Source: Zhihengliuella sp. ISTPL4
Lineage (GTDB): Bacteria; Actinomycetota; Actinomycetes; Actinomycetales; Microbacteriaceae
NCBI RefSeq assembly: GCF_002848265.1
Contig: NZ_CP025422.1
Location: 1,178,001 to 1,242,000 of the forward strand
Reading direction: 5' to 3'
DNA: 64,000 nt
Shown: piece after piece, positions 16,716 through 26,320 of the stretch
Layout: the number at the start of each line of letters is the position of its first letter
How positions within the stretch are numbered: the stretch's first letter is position 1
Program-made: the position numbers and the translations under genes
The notes under the pieces: generated by a model
What the model was told of the DNA's origin: nothing
The model's input: the letters and a program-made list of their open reading frames with translations, nothing else
Database searches by the model: none

Positions 16716-18983
16716 TCACGGGGTGTCCACCGCCTTGCTGCGGAAGGACCGCAGGCGGAGGCTGTTGCCGACGACGAAGACGCTCGAGAACGCCATCGCC
16801 GCACCGGCGAGCATGGGGTTGAGCAGCCCGAGGGCCGCGAGGGGGATCGCCGCGACGTTGTAGGCGAAGGCCCAGAACAGGTTGCCCTTGATCGTGCCCA
16901 GTGTGCGCCGGGAGAGCCGGATCGCGTCGGCGGCGCTGCGGAGGTCGCCGCGCACGAGCGTGATGTCGCTCGCCTCGATCGCGGCATCGGTACCCGTCCC
17001 CATCGCCAGTCCCAGGTCGGCCTGCGCGAGCGCCGCCGCATCGTTGACGCCGTCTCCGACCATGGCGACGACCTTGCCCTCCCCCTGGAGGCGGCGCACG
17101 ACGTCGACCTTGTCCTGGGGCAGCACCTCGGCGATGACCTCGGTGATCCCGACCTCGCCGGCGATCTGCTCGGCCACCGCACGGTTGTCGCCCGTCAGCA
17201 GGACCGGCGTCAAGCCCAGCTCCCTGAGCTGCGCCACCGCCTCCGAGCTGGTGGGCTTCACCGTGTCGGCCACGACGAGCACGCCCCGCGCCCGGCCGTC
17301 CCAGCCCACGGCGATCGCGGTCTTGCCCTGCGCTTCCGCCTCGGCCTTCGCAGCGCTGAGGCCCGTGGACAGATGGAGGGACCAGTCGGCGAGCAACGAC
17401 TCCCGCCCCACGATCACCGCGTGGCCGTCGACGACGCCCTGCACGCCCTTGCCCTCGACGTTCAGGAAGTCCTCGACGATCGGAAGGGAACCGAGCTCTC
17501 GGGTCGCTGCGGCGGCTACGGCCTGCGCGATCGGGTGCTCGGAGGCATTTTCGAGCGCGCCGGCCAGCCGCAGCAGCTCGGCGCGTTCCACGCCCTCGTC
17601 GGTGTGGACGGCGGTGAGCGTCATGCGGCCGGACGTGACGGTCCCCGTCTTGTCCAGCACGACCGTGTCGACCCTCTTCGTGGACTCCAGCACCTCGGGT
17701 CCCTTGATGAGGATGCCCAGCTGCGCGCCGCGGCCGGTACCCACGAGCAGGGCGGTCGGCGTCGCCAGACCGAGAGCGCAGGGGCAGGCGATGATGAGCA
17801 CGGCGACAGCGGCCGTGAAGGCGGCGGAGGCCGGGAAGCCGGCGCCGAGCCACGCCCCCAGTGTGCCGAGGGCGATCGCGATCACGATCGGCACGAAGAT
17901 CCCGGACACGCGGTCCGCCAGCCGCTGGACCTCCGCCTTCCCCGTCTGCGCCTCCTCCACGAGCCTCGCCATCTGGGCGAGCTGGGTGTCCGCGCCGACG
18001 CGGGTCGCCCGGATGATGAGACGTCCACCGGCGTTCACGGTGGCACCCGTGACGACATCACCCTCGCCGACCTCCACGGGCACGGACTCCCCCGTCAGCA
18101 TCGACGCATCGACGGCGGACGTGCCGGAGACGACGACGCCGTCGGTCGCGATCTTCTCCCCGGGGCGCACGACGAACTCGTCCCCGGTCCGCAACTCGCC
18201 GGTGGGTATCCGGGTCTCGACCCCCTGCCGGAGCACAGCGACCTCTTTCGCGCCGAGTTCCAGCAGCGCGCGGAGCGCCGCGCCCGCCTGGCGCTTGGAG
18301 CGCTTCTCGAAGTAGCGTCCGGCGAGGATGAACGTGGTCACGCCCGCCCCGACCTCGAGGTAGATGTTCGCGGCGCCGTCGCTGGGGGCCACGGTCAGCT
18401 CGAACGGGTGCGTCATGCCGGGGACCCCGGCGGTGCCGAAGAACAGCGCATACAGCGACCACAGCAGCGCGGCGATCGTGCCCATCGAGATGAGCGTGTC
18501 CATCGTGGCCGCCCCGTGACGGAGGTTCGTCCACGCGGCCTTGTGGAACGGCCATGCCGCCCACACGATCACCGGACCGGCGAGGGCGAGCGACAACCAC
18601 TGCCAGTACGTGAACTGCAGCGCCGGGATCATGGCCATCGCGACGACCGGAACGGTGAGCACCACCGCGGCGATCAACCGGTGGCGCAGCGCGGTGAGCT
18701 CCCGATCCGGCTCCTCTCCGACCGGCTGCTCGCCGACGGGAGCCGCAGGTGCGGGGACGGCGGCGGTGTAGCCGGTCTTCTCCACCTCGGCGATGAGCAA
18801 GGCGGCATCGACTCCCGCCGGCGCCGTGACCTTGGCCTTCTCGGTGGCATAGTTCACGGTCGCGGTGACCCCGTCGAGCCGGTTGAGCTTCTTCTCGATC
18901 CGCATCGCGCACGACGCGCAGGTCATGCCACCGATCTCCAACTCCATGCTGGTCGTGGCGGTCGTCGACGGGGTGTCCGTCAT
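16716..18983 (-). CDS. copA: Copper-translocating P-type ATPase
   Basis: Cu+ efflux pump of 755 residues. One N-terminal heavy-metal-associated domain (12-80) carries GMTCASC (Cys22, Cys25). The membrane site is CPC (400-402). Asp444 in DKTGT is phosphorylated. SEHPIAQA and [16 protein letters not shown] follow. The ATG has GAGGAGAG 5-6 nt upstream and is confirmed by the domain start; the frame is open further upstream without family resemblance. It lies 46 bp after the secreted protein gene, in a region with a CGATCGCGCGATCGCG palindromic run. Confidence 0.96.
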   Translation of the reverse strand: MTDTPSTTATTSMELEIGGMTCASCAMRIEKKLNRLDGVTATVNYATEKAKVTAPAGVDAALLIAEVEKTGYTAAVPAPAAPVGEQPVGEEPDRELTALRHRLIAAVVLTVPVVAMAMIPALQFTYWQWLSLALAGPVIVWAAWPFHKAAWTNLRHGAATMDTLISMGTIAALLWSLYALFFGTAGVPGMTHPFELTVAPSDGAANIYLEVGAGVTTFILAGRYFEKRSKRQAGAALRALLELGAKEVAVLRQGVETRIPTGELRTGDEFVVRPGEKIATDGVVVSGTSAVDASMLTGESVPVEVGEGDVVTGATVNAGGRLIIRATRVGADTQLAQMARLVEEAQTGKAEVQRLADRVSGIFVPIVIAIALGTLGAWLGAGFPASAAFTAAVAVLIIACPCALGLATPTALLVGTGRGAQLGILIKGPEVLESTKRVDTVVLDKTGTVTSGRMTLTAVHTDEGVERAELLRLAGALENASEHPIAQAVAAAATRELGSLPIVEDFLNVEGKGVQGVVDGHAVIVGRESLLADWSLHLSTGLSAAKAEAEAQGKTAIAVGWDGRARGVLVVADTVKPTSSEAVAQLRELGLTPVLLTGDNRAVAEQIAGEVGITEVIAEVLPQDKVDVVRRLQGEGKVVAMVGDGVNDAAALAQADLGLAMGTGTDAAIEASDITLVRGDLRSAADAIRLSRRTLGTIKGNLFWAFAYNVAAIPLAALGLLNPMLAGAAMAFSSVFVVGNSLRLRSFRSKAVDTP

Positions 18984-19029
18984 GGTGTCTCTCCTCGTTC
19001 GATCGCGCGATCGCGCGGTGTCCTGGGGC

Positions 19030-19974
19030 TCAGTGCCCGTCGTGCTCGGCCGTACTTCCACCGTCGTCGCCGACCGCGGCGTCGAGGACGAACGCGGCCG
19101 TGTGCACCTCACCGTCAACCTGGAAGTCCAGATAGAGGAGGTACCGGCCCGCGGTCGGGGCGACCGCGGTGAAGGTCACGTCCGGCCCGGCGAGTTCGTC
19201 CGGCTGCGGCTCGTCGCCGTGCGCGTGCACGTGGAGGTAGGCGAGGTCGCCCTGGCGGAGCGCCACCAGATGTCCGAAGGCGCCGAGGTAGGGCTCCAGC
19301 GTCGTGACCGGGGCGCCGTCGCGCGTGATCTCCGCCGTCAGCTCGGTCGGCGCGCCCGCGCGGAGCTCCCCGCGCAGCGTCACGTCGAAGCCAGCGACGC
19401 GGACCTCGTCCCCCACATCGGTCGGCTCCTCCGGACGGACGGTCCCGGCGACCTCGACGGTCCGCGACAGCGTGGCGCTCGTCCCGTCCGCGGCCGTGAA
19501 ATCGGCGTACGCGCGATACGTGCCGGCGGCATCCCACCGCCAGGGCAGCGACCAGGTCCCGGTCGCCTCGTCGAGCTCGGGGTGGACGTGGCGATAGCCC
19601 GAGCCGTCGGTCCGTACGACGATGAGGTGCAGCTCCTTGTCGTGCGCCGTCTCGAAGGCCGTCACCGGCGCCCCGCTCTCTTCCGAGACGACGAAGGAGA
19701 GTGTCCCCTCCGTGTCCACCGTGCTCGGCGCGGTGATCGCGCCGAGCACGAAGCCGGAGGCCGCCAGAGCCGTACCGTTCACGCCGTCCTCCTCTTCGAC
19801 CGCCCCGTCGGCGCGTCCGTCCTGCTCGTGCTCGTCGGGATGAGCGGTGGCGCCGCGCTCGGTCCAGGAGGCTACGGCAGTCTCGGGCACGACGGCTCCG
19901 GCGGTTGCGAAAGCCGCTCCGAAGATGACCACGAGGCCCGCCCCGTAGAGGCCGAGCCGACCGGCGGTGTTCAT
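19030..19974 (-). CDS. Secreted or anchored protein of the copper cluster
   Basis: A 314-residue protein with an N-terminal hydrophobic segment (about 7-30), a His/Glu/Asp-rich linker (about 42-64) and two repeated beta-rich modules. Each module has an HVHPE or HVHAHGDE histidine patch (near 128 and 250). It ends in HDGH. The repeats suggest immunoglobulin-like extracytoplasmic domains. Metal binding is inferred from the histidines and the neighbours. The ATG overlaps the copZ stop by 1 nt, so the two are translationally linked. Confidence 0.8.
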   Translation of the reverse strand: MNTAGRLGLYGAGLVVIFGAAFATAGAVVPETAVASWTERGATAHPDEHEQDGRADGAVEEEDGVNGTALAASGFVLGAITAPSTVDTEGTLSFVVSEESGAPVTAFETAHDKELHLIVVRTDGSGYRHVHPELDEATGTWSLPWRWDAAGTYRAYADFTAADGTSATLSRTVEVAGTVRPEEPTDVGDEVRVAGFDVTLRGELRAGAPTELTAEITRDGAPVTTLEPYLGAFGHLVALRQGDLAYLHVHAHGDEPQPDELAGPDVTFTAVAPTAGRYLLYLDFQVDGEVHTAAFVLDAAVGDDGGSTAEHDGH

Positions 19975-20186
19975 CAGGCGCGGACCGCCTGGTAGCCCGC
20001 CTCGTCGACGGCGGCGAGGATCGCGGCGTCGTCCACCGGCGCACCGCCGCGGACGACGAGCTTCCCGGTCTGGGCGCTGATGTCGAGACCATCGACGCCG
20101 GGGACGCGGGACACCTCCTCGCGGATCGCCACCTCGCAGTGACCGCAGCTCATCCCGGAGACCTGGTACTCGCTGGTGCTCATCAT
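19974..20186 (-). CDS. copZ: Copper chaperone, heavy-metal-associated domain
   Basis: A 70-residue single HMA domain with VSGMSCGHCEVAIREEV. The metal-binding CxxC pair has a Gly-His between. The small size and place at the head of the copper cluster fit CopZ, which carries Cu+ to CopA. Two ATG codons are adjacent; GAGAGG lies upstream. The promoter is overlapped by CsoR-like palindromes. Confidence 0.9.
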   Translation of the reverse strand: MMSTSEYQVSGMSCGHCEVAIREEVSRVPGVDGLDISAQTGKLVVRGGAPVDDAAILAAVDEAGYQAVRA

Positions 20187-20204
20187 GGTTCCTCTCGTCT
20201 CGGA

Positions 20205-20219
20205 TACCCCCCTGGGGTA
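20205..20219. promoter_or_regulatory. CsoR-like copper operator 1
   Basis: TACCC-N5-GGGTA, a perfect inverted repeat resembling operators of the copper-sensing repressor CsoR. On the minus strand it lies between a TTGAGT hexamer (20228-20233) and GGGTAT, so it would overlap the spacer and -10 of the copZ promoter, as expected for a repressor site. Confidence 0.65.
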
Positions 20220-20237
20220 CTACTTCGACTCAACCCT

Positions 20238-20254
20238 ATACCCATGGCGGGTAT
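20238..20254. promoter_or_regulatory. CsoR-like copper operator 2
   Basis: ATACCC-ATGGC-GGGTAT, a perfect 6-bp-arm palindrome of the same type as site 1, with centres 34 bp apart. It lies just upstream of the probable -35 of copZ. The divergent gene at 20343 could also be affected. No csoR gene is in the window. Confidence 0.65.
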
Positions 20255-20342
20255 TCCCGCGACCGCGCCCACATCCAGGGGCTCGTCCGTTCCGGGTGAG
20301 GACGGTCACCGTTCGGAAGGCTCTCCTGCGAGGATCGCCGCC

Positions 20343-21275
20343 ATGGATACCTCTGCTCTGCCGTCGTGGCGGGACACCGCCACGCGTCGCGCCATCGAGA
20401 CGTTCGTCGCCACCGTGTGCGACGGTCCGGACGCTGTCCCGACGGAGGAGCGCGTCGCGGTCTTCGACAACGACGGCACCCTCTGGTCCGAGAAACCCAT
20501 GCCCACCCAGCTGGCCTACGTGGTGGAACGCTGGCGGGAGGCGGCCACGCGGGATCCCTCCCTCGCCGACGGGCAGCCGTATCGCGCAGCGGTCACCGGT
20601 GACCTCGCCTGGCTCGGCGCCGCGATCGACAAGCACTACGCCGGCGATGACTCCGACCTCGGCGTCATCATCCAGGCGCTCGTCGGACTGACCGACGGCG
20701 TCAGCGTGGAGGACTACGCCCGCTCGGTCACAGAGTTCTACCGGACCGCGCAGCACCCCCTCCTCGGTCGCCCCTACGCGGAGTCCGTGTACACGCCGAT
20801 GGTGGAGCTGCTGCGCTACCTCGAAACCCACGGATTCACCTGCTACATCGTCTCGGGCGGTGAGCGCGACTTCATGCGCCCCATGACGCAGGCGAACTAC
20901 GGCATCCCTCCCGAGCGCGTGATCGGTTCGGCGCTCGGGCTCGCCTACGACGAGAAGGACGCGACCGTCCGCTACTCCTCAGCCCTGGCGTTCTTCGACG
21001 ACGGCCCGGAGAAGCCGGTGCGGATCTGGAGTCGGATCGGCCGTCGCCCGCTGCTGGCGGCAGGCAACTCCAACGGCGACATGCCGATGCTCGACTTCGC
21101 GCACGGCGGCCCGCACCCCGGACTCGCGCTGCTGATCCATCACGACGATCCGGCTCGCGGCGACGCGCCCTACGACACCGGGGCCGAGCGCGTCCTGGCT
21201 TCCGCCGCCGACCGAGGCTACACCGTGGTGAGCGTCCGGGACGACTGGGCGTCCGTGTTCCCCGAGCCGGCCTGA
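20343..21275 (+). CDS. HAD-family phosphatase
   Basis: A 310-residue haloacid-dehalogenase-fold hydrolase. Motif I FDNDGTLW has nucleophile Asp42 and Asp44. Motif II is VSGGERD (about 178-184). Motif IV is GNSNGDMPML (about 241-250). The insert between motifs I and II forms an alpha-helical cap. Substrate is unknown; the protein resembles the phosphoserine-phosphatase-like branch. GAGGAT lies 7 nt before the ATG. The upstream region holds the CsoR-like palindromes and an isolated CCGGGTGAGG half-site (20292-20301). It converges with the FGE gene after 19 bp. Confidence 0.88.
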   Translation: MDTSALPSWRDTATRRAIETFVATVCDGPDAVPTEERVAVFDNDGTLWSEKPMPTQLAYVVERWREAATRDPSLADGQPYRAAVTGDLAWLGAAIDKHYAGDDSDLGVIIQALVGLTDGVSVEDYARSVTEFYRTAQHPLLGRPYAESVYTPMVELLRYLETHGFTCYIVSGGERDFMRPMTQANYGIPPERVIGSALGLAYDEKDATVRYSSALAFFDDGPEKPVRIWSRIGRRPLLAAGNSNGDMPMLDFAHGGPHPGLALLIHHDDPARGDAPYDTGAERVLASAADRGYTVVSVRDDWASVFPEPA

Positions 21276-21294
21276 GGCGAGGAGCGTCAGGCGC

Positions 21295-22188
21295 TCACAG
21301 GGCGCAGCGGAACCCGATGTGCGTCATGGCGGTGTCCTCCGCCTGCGCCGACCGCGCCGCGGGGCGATACCGCAGGCAGTACTCCGGCGCGCAGAGGTGA
21401 GAGCCCCCCTTGAGCACCCGGCGCGGGATGGGCGAGCCCGGCTCGGACGACAGGAGGCTCGCGCGCTGACCCGCATCCACACCCACCGTGCCAGGAGGCA
21501 CGTGCCGGTGCATCCAGTAGTCCGCCGTCCACTCCCACACGTTGCCGATCATGTCTCTCAGCCCGTAACCGTTCGCGGGGAAGGAACCCACGGGTGCGGT
21601 GCCGACCCAGCCGCCGGCCCCGTCGTTCCGGTACGGGAACGCCCCCTGCCAGGTGTCGGCCATGACGGCGCCACCCGGCTTCGTTTCCTCGCCCCAGGCG
21701 AAGCGGGCACCGACGAGGCCACCCCGCGCCGCCCATTCCCACTCCGCCTCGCTCGGCAGGCGCTTGCCGGCCCAGGCGGCGTAGGCGGCGGCGTCGGGAA
21801 AGGCGATCTGCACGACCGGATGGTCGAGGCGGTCGTCGATCGACGAGGCGGGACCGAAGGGGTGCCGCCAGGACGCCCCCGGTTCCCAGCGCCACCACTG
21901 CCGCCAGTCGCGCAGGTCGACGGGGCCTCGGGTGGGCGTGAACACCATGGCACCCGGGACGAGGTCATCCGGATGCACGCCGGGGTAATCGGCGGGGTCC
22001 ATCGGCCGCTCGGCGATCGTGACGTAGCCCGTGTCGTCCACGAAGGCGGCGAACGCACGGTTCGTGACGGGATGCTCGTCCAGCGTGAACGGCTCCACGC
22101 GGCGCTCATGCACGGGCCCCTCCTCCGGATAGAACTCGTCCGACCCCATGAGGAGGGTTCCGCCGGGGATCTCGATCATCGCCGTCAT
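21295..22188 (-). CDS. Formylglycine-generating enzyme (sulfatase activator)
   Basis: Oxidises the active-site cysteine of sulfatases to formylglycine. The 297-residue protein is a full SUMF1/EgtB-fold domain. GNVWEWTADYW and KGGSHLCAPEYCLRYRPAAR are diagnostic. Cys266 and Cys271 match the two cysteines, five residues apart, that bind copper and carry out catalysis in FGE. This separates it from EgtB-like relatives that lack the pair. No signal peptide, so it acts in the cytoplasm like the neighbouring sulfatases. TAGCAT lies 6 nt before the ATG, suggesting its own leaderless promoter. Confidence 0.93.
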   Translation of the reverse strand: MTAMIEIPGGTLLMGSDEFYPEEGPVHERRVEPFTLDEHPVTNRAFAAFVDDTGYVTIAERPMDPADYPGVHPDDLVPGAMVFTPTRGPVDLRDWRQWWRWEPGASWRHPFGPASSIDDRLDHPVVQIAFPDAAAYAAWAGKRLPSEAEWEWAARGGLVGARFAWGEETKPGGAVMADTWQGAFPYRNDGAGGWVGTAPVGSFPANGYGLRDMIGNVWEWTADYWMHRHVPPGTVGVDAGQRASLLSSEPGSPIPRRVLKGGSHLCAPEYCLRYRPAARSAQAEDTAMTHIGFRCAL

Positions 22189-22214
22189 GCCCTCATGCTA
22201 AGCCGCTGCATCGC

Positions 22215-24548
22215 TCACTCCCGCGACAGCATCGCCGCCGCCTCGAGTTCCAGATCGAGATACTGCTCCGCGCTCACGTCGATCGCCACTCCCAGGAGCT
22301 TGCCGCCGGTGAACGGGAACGGGTTGCGGTACTGCGAACTCACCGGATCCGCGCTGTCCCATCCGACGCAGAGCCCGTCGCCACAGAGTGTGAACTTGCC
22401 GATCTGCGCGCGCATCGGCGCCGAGGCCACCGCACGGTCGTCGACGTACAGCGTCGTCGTACCGAGGGACTCGCCGTGCTCTCCCGCCCCCTCCCGCACG
22501 AACTCCACCCCGAGGGTATGCGGTCCAGGGGTGAGCTCCTCCGACGAGAAGGACTGCTCGGGCGGGATGCCGAGGAAGTTGTACACGTAGACGAGCCGGT
22601 TGTCCTTCAGGAACAGCGAGTGCCCGCCGAACCGGGAGCCGTGCGCGAAGATCACCCCTTCGGCGCCGTCGTCGAGGACGACGTCGGCGATGATCTTGTA
22701 CGAGCGCCCTCGGACGTTGACCGCGACGCTCTCCGGCACCGCCGCGGTGCCGGGGAAGTACAGGTAGCGATCCCGGGGCGGCTCCGCCTGCGGCCTCGCC
22801 ACGTTCAGCACGTCCCGCGCCGAACGGTCGTCGAGCGGAAGGGCGAAGTTCGCTTCCGCCTCCGCGAACCAGGCCGCGATGAGCTCCTGCACCTTCTCCG
22901 GGTGCGTCGCGGCGAGGTCGTTCGACTCGGACCGGTCCTCGTCCACGTGGTAGAGCTCCCACACGTCGTCGTCGAAGTGGCCCTTGCCGCTCAACGGGGC
23001 GTGCACGGCCGCCGCCTTCCAGCCGTCCTTCCAGATCCCCCTGGTGCCGAGCATCGAATAGTACTGGACCGTCTTCGTCGTCGGCCCGTCCGGCGCCGCG
23101 TCGAAGGAGGGCTTCATCGAGACGCCGTCGAGCGGTCGCTGCGGCACCCCGCGGAACGACTCCGGCATCTCGATGCCGATCACGTCGAGCACCGTTGCCA
23201 CGACGTCCACCGAGTGGTGGTACTGGTGGCGCAGCTCGCCCTTCGCCGCGATGCCCTTCGGCCAGTGGACGACCATCGGGTCGCAGGTGCCGCCGGAGTA
23301 CTGGGAGTAGCGCTTGAACATCTGGAACGGCGTGGAGAACGCGGCCGCCCACCCGGTCGGATAGTGGTTATAGGTGTCGGCCGAGCCCAGTGTGTCGATC
23401 ATCGCGAGATTCTCGGAGAGATCGTCGGGGTAGCCGTTGAAGAACTTGTTCTCGTTCACCGAGCCGTCCGGCGAGCCCTCCCCCGAGGCGCCGTTGTCGG
23501 CGCAGTAGAAGATGATCGTGTTGTCCAGCTGCCCGGTCTCCTCCAGGTAGTCCACGATCCGCCCGACCTGGGCGTCCGTGTACTCGGAGAACCCGGCGAA
23601 CACCTCGGCCATCCGGGCGAACAGGCGCCGCTCGTCGTCGTTCAACTCCGCCCAGGGGCGGACGTAGTCGGCCGGGTTCGCCGCATCCTCCGGCAGCGGG
23701 TTGAACGGCGTCATCTGCGTGCCTTCCGGCAGCACGCCCTTCTCGATCATGCGCGCGAGCACCCACTCGCGGTAGGCGTCGTAGCCGTCATCGAACGCGC
23801 CCCTGTACTTGTCGATGTACTCCTGCGGCGCGTGGTGCGGGGCATGATTCGCGCCGGGGCAGAACCACATGTACCAGGGCTTCGAGGGGTTCGAGGCCTG
23901 CTGGTTGCGGATCATCGAGAGCGCCTGGTCCGCGAGATCCTTGGAGAGGTGATATCCGTCCTCCGGGCTGTACGGCTGCTCGATGAAGTGGTTGTCCTCC
24001 ACGAGGTCCGGATACCAGTTGTTCGTCTCGCCGCCGAGGAACCCATAGAAGCGATCGAATCCGAGTTGCAGCGGCCACATCGAGCGGCTGCCTCCCGGCG
24101 CGATGTCCTCCTCAGGAACGTTGTGGTTCTTGCCGAGCCAGAAGGTGCTGTAGCCGTTCTCCTGCAGCACCTGGCCGATCGTCGCGCACTCGGCCGGAAG
24201 ACGCCCCGCGAAGCCGGGGAACCCGTTGGTGCCCTCCATGATGACGCCGGCGCGGTTGACGTGGTGGTTGCGACCGGTGAGCATCGTGGACCGGGTCGGC
24301 GAGCACAGCGCGGTCGTGTGCCACTGCGTGTACGTGAGGCCACCGGCGGCGAGACGGTCCATCGTCGGCATCGCGATGCGTCCGCCGTAGGGCGACCACG
24401 ACGCCAGCCCGGTGTCGTCGTAGAGCACCACGAGGACGTTCGGTGCCCCCTCCGGAGCCTTCCGCAGCTCGTAGGGCGCCCAGTCCGGGCGGGAGTCGCG
24501 GACATCCAGCGTGATCTCGCCCGAGAAGTCCGAGTTGAATTCCGACAT
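22215..24548 (-). CDS. Arylsulfatase (formylglycine type) 1
   Basis: A 777-residue sulfatase that hydrolyses sulfate esters. DD at 44-45 is the metal-binding pair. CSPTR with Cys82 is the CxPxR signature read by FGE, followed by GRNHH. GKNHN and CADNGASGEG complete the metal and sulfate site. A beta-rich C-terminal domain (about 540-760) is characteristic of this large actinobacterial subgroup. No signal peptide. GTG at 24566 is in frame, but GAAGGAG 5 nt before ATG 24548 favours the latter. Its closest relative here is the second sulfatase at 35247. An operator-like palindrome lies about 50 bp upstream of its likely transcription start. Confidence 0.95.
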   Translation of the reverse strand: MSEFNSDFSGEITLDVRDSRPDWAPYELRKAPEGAPNVLVVLYDDTGLASWSPYGGRIAMPTMDRLAAGGLTYTQWHTTALCSPTRSTMLTGRNHHVNRAGVIMEGTNGFPGFAGRLPAECATIGQVLQENGYSTFWLGKNHNVPEEDIAPGGSRSMWPLQLGFDRFYGFLGGETNNWYPDLVEDNHFIEQPYSPEDGYHLSKDLADQALSMIRNQQASNPSKPWYMWFCPGANHAPHHAPQEYIDKYRGAFDDGYDAYREWVLARMIEKGVLPEGTQMTPFNPLPEDAANPADYVRPWAELNDDERRLFARMAEVFAGFSEYTDAQVGRIVDYLEETGQLDNTIIFYCADNGASGEGSPDGSVNENKFFNGYPDDLSENLAMIDTLGSADTYNHYPTGWAAAFSTPFQMFKRYSQYSGGTCDPMVVHWPKGIAAKGELRHQYHHSVDVVATVLDVIGIEMPESFRGVPQRPLDGVSMKPSFDAAPDGPTTKTVQYYSMLGTRGIWKDGWKAAAVHAPLSGKGHFDDDVWELYHVDEDRSESNDLAATHPEKVQELIAAWFAEAEANFALPLDDRSARDVLNVARPQAEPPRDRYLYFPGTAAVPESVAVNVRGRSYKIIADVVLDDGAEGVIFAHGSRFGGHSLFLKDNRLVYVYNFLGIPPEQSFSSEELTPGPHTLGVEFVREGAGEHGESLGTTTLYVDDRAVASAPMRAQIGKFTLCGDGLCVGWDSADPVSSQYRNPFPFTGGKLLGVAIDVSAEQYLDLELEAAAMLSRE

Positions 24549-24626
24549 CGTCTCTCCTTCGCTCACGACGGGGCCGAGCCCCTCGGTCCGAGTGTGCAGC
24601 GTCCGGTCTGCGGCGTGCGCCCGTCC

Positions 24627-24643
24627 TCACCCCTCCCGGGTGA
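24627..24643. promoter_or_regulatory. Palindromic operator S1 (TCACCC-N5-GGGTGA)
   Basis: TCACCCCTCCCGGGTGA, with outer symmetry extending 4 bp on each side. It overlaps the stop codon of the upstream membrane-protein gene. The centre is about 51 bp upstream of the start inferred from CACACT (24591-24596) for sulfatase 1. Confidence 0.6.
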
Positions 24644-25940
24644 GGACAGCGGCGGGCTCCGCGACCGACGGGGCGGGTCGGCGGATGAGTTCCACGAGGA
24701 TCGCCAGGACGAGGAGCCCGATCGCCACACCGATGACCGCACCGAGGGTGACGGGGCGCGTCGCCAGCAGCACGAGCACCCCGATCGCCATCCCAGCGAT
24801 GAGGATCGCCCCGCGATAGCGGTCGACCACCTCACCGAAGCGCCCCGTGGAGAGGCCGTGCCCCTCCGCCGAGGCGCGCACCGCACCGAAACCGCTCTCG
24901 ACGACGCCGCGCACCGTCGAGGCGCTCCGGCTCGATCCGGCCAGCCACGCCCAGATCGCGATCAGCATCCCGACGAGCGCCAGCGCCACGATGGTCGAGC
25001 CCAGGAGCGCGGTGAGTTGGTCGAACAGGGATCCGGCTGCCGCCGCCGTCATGATCGACGGGCTGACCGCGCCGATGAAGAATCCGCGTCCGATGCCCAT
25101 CCCCGCAGCGAGAAGCAGGAAAACGACGGCGAACCCGAGGCTCGTCCACAGCAGCGCCCGCGGCCGCTGCACGGCGAGCAGGACGCCGAGCACGACGAGG
25201 CCGAGGACGACCCAGGGCAGCCAGAACCCCGCGGTCACCGCGACCTGGTACACCGTCCGCACCAGCACGAGGGCGTCCGCCTGGACCACCGGGATCGTGC
25301 GGTCGATCACCGGGATGAGATCGGCGAATCCGGCGCCACGTGCGGCCAGCTCTTCCTTGACCCGCTCGACGACCACGCCCAGATCAACCGAGAGCACGCC
25401 GTCGTCGCCGAGCTGCAGCGCCGTCCCCGGCTCATCCTGCAGGATCGCCACGGCACGCTCGTGCGTGAACCTCAGGGTCTCGGCCCAGATGTCCGCGAAC
25501 TGCCGAGAGGACACGACATCGTGCACGACGCCGTCGATCAGGGACGACAGCCCGGAAGCGGCGGGCGCCTGCAGCAAGCCGAGCGCGGATTCGGCCCGCG
25601 GCGGCAGATCCAGCGCGCGCAATCCGTCGAAGAGGTCACCGACGACGGCGTCCAGGTCGACCTGCTCGTCGATCGCGGCGGTCACCTGGTCTGCGACGAA
25701 GTCCTGGACATCCGGGTCCGCGGCGAGCGGGGCGAACGTCGCCACGAAGCGGTCCGCATCCACGAGCTGGAGGCGCGCCCAGGTCCCCATCGCCGCGATC
25801 GGCGCCACGAGCACCGCCACGACGAGGACGATCCCCGCGATCGCGCTGCGGGCGGAGAGCCGCCGCTGCGGTCGGCGCAGAGCCGCGTTCTCCTGTTCCA
25901 GCGCCCGCAGCCGCGCACGCAGCTCCTCGACCTCGCTCAT
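24627..25940 (-). CDS. Multi-pass membrane protein with N-terminal coiled coil
   Basis: A 437-residue protein of unrecognised function. A leucine-heptad coiled coil (3-22) precedes a first helix (about 33-52). An extracytoplasmic domain of about 170 residues follows (DADRFVATFAPLAADPDVQDFV region). Four to six further helices lie in 225-420. It sits third in a probable operon with the DUF6325 and SHOCT genes, 28 bp after the SHOCT stop. A role in the envelope is inferred only from topology and neighbours. Confidence 0.82.
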   Translation of the reverse strand: MSEVEELRARLRALEQENAALRRPQRRLSARSAIAGIVLVVAVLVAPIAAMGTWARLQLVDADRFVATFAPLAADPDVQDFVADQVTAAIDEQVDLDAVVGDLFDGLRALDLPPRAESALGLLQAPAASGLSSLIDGVVHDVVSSRQFADIWAETLRFTHERAVAILQDEPGTALQLGDDGVLSVDLGVVVERVKEELAARGAGFADLIPVIDRTIPVVQADALVLVRTVYQVAVTAGFWLPWVVLGLVVLGVLLAVQRPRALLWTSLGFAVVFLLLAAGMGIGRGFFIGAVSPSIMTAAAAGSLFDQLTALLGSTIVALALVGMLIAIWAWLAGSSRSASTVRGVVESGFGAVRASAEGHGLSTGRFGEVVDRYRGAILIAGMAIGVLVLLATRPVTLGAVIGVAIGLLVLAILVELIRRPAPSVAEPAAVLTREG

Positions 25941-25968
25941 CCTCGTCTCACCTCGATCGTTGGGCCGT

Positions 25969-26319
25969 TCAGCGCAGCAGCTTCTGCTTCGCCGCGGTGA
26001 ATTCCTCGTCCGTCAGCACGCCGGACGCCTTCAACGATCCGAGCTCCTGCAGCTTCGCGATCAGGTCGTCCGCCGGGGGCCCCGCTGCGGGGGGCGTCGT
26101 CGGAGGCGGCGCATACTGCGCGGCCGCATTCTGCGCGGCCGCATCCATCTGCGCCTGCTGCTGCGCAGCCTCGTACTGCTGCTGTTCGTACTCGCTCTGA
26201 GCCCGACGCTCCTGGTGCCGCATCGCGGCTCCCTGCACCGCGGTCGCCGTACCGGCGACCACCGCGGTCCGCGCGGCGAGGCCGATGAGGCCCGGCCGGC
26301 CGAATCTCCGCAGAGGCAT
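25969..26319 (-). CDS. SHOCT-domain protein with N-terminal hydrophobic segment
   Basis: A 116-residue protein. A short hydrophobic stretch (about 10-30), a Gln/Ala-rich linker (45-70) and a Pro-rich hinge lead to a C-terminal SHOCT domain (DDLIAKLQELGSLKASGVL..EEFTAAKQKLL). SHOCT modules are oligomerisation tails on many membrane proteins. ATG at 26319 has AAGGTG 6 nt upstream. A GTG at 26328 is too close to its ribosome site. It overlaps the DUF6325 stop region, so the two are coupled. Confidence 0.85.
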   Translation of the reverse strand: MPLRRFGRPGLIGLAARTAVVAGTATAVQGAAMRHQERRAQSEYEQQQYEAAQQQAQMDAAAQNAAAQYAPPPTTPPAAGPPADDLIAKLQELGSLKASGVLTDEEFTAAKQKLLR

Positions 26320-26320
26320 G

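Noticed and set aside
20292..20311. CCGGGTGAGGACGGTCACCG upstream of the HAD phosphatase as an operator copy
   Set aside because: The half-sites point outward rather than inward, so it is not the same palindrome. Kept only as an isolated half-site.
22476..26000. A plus-strand open frame of over 1100 codons across sulfatase 1 and the membrane protein
   Set aside because: Low-complexity Arg/Val/His composition and complete overlap with conserved genes on the other strand. No ribosome site or promoter fits.
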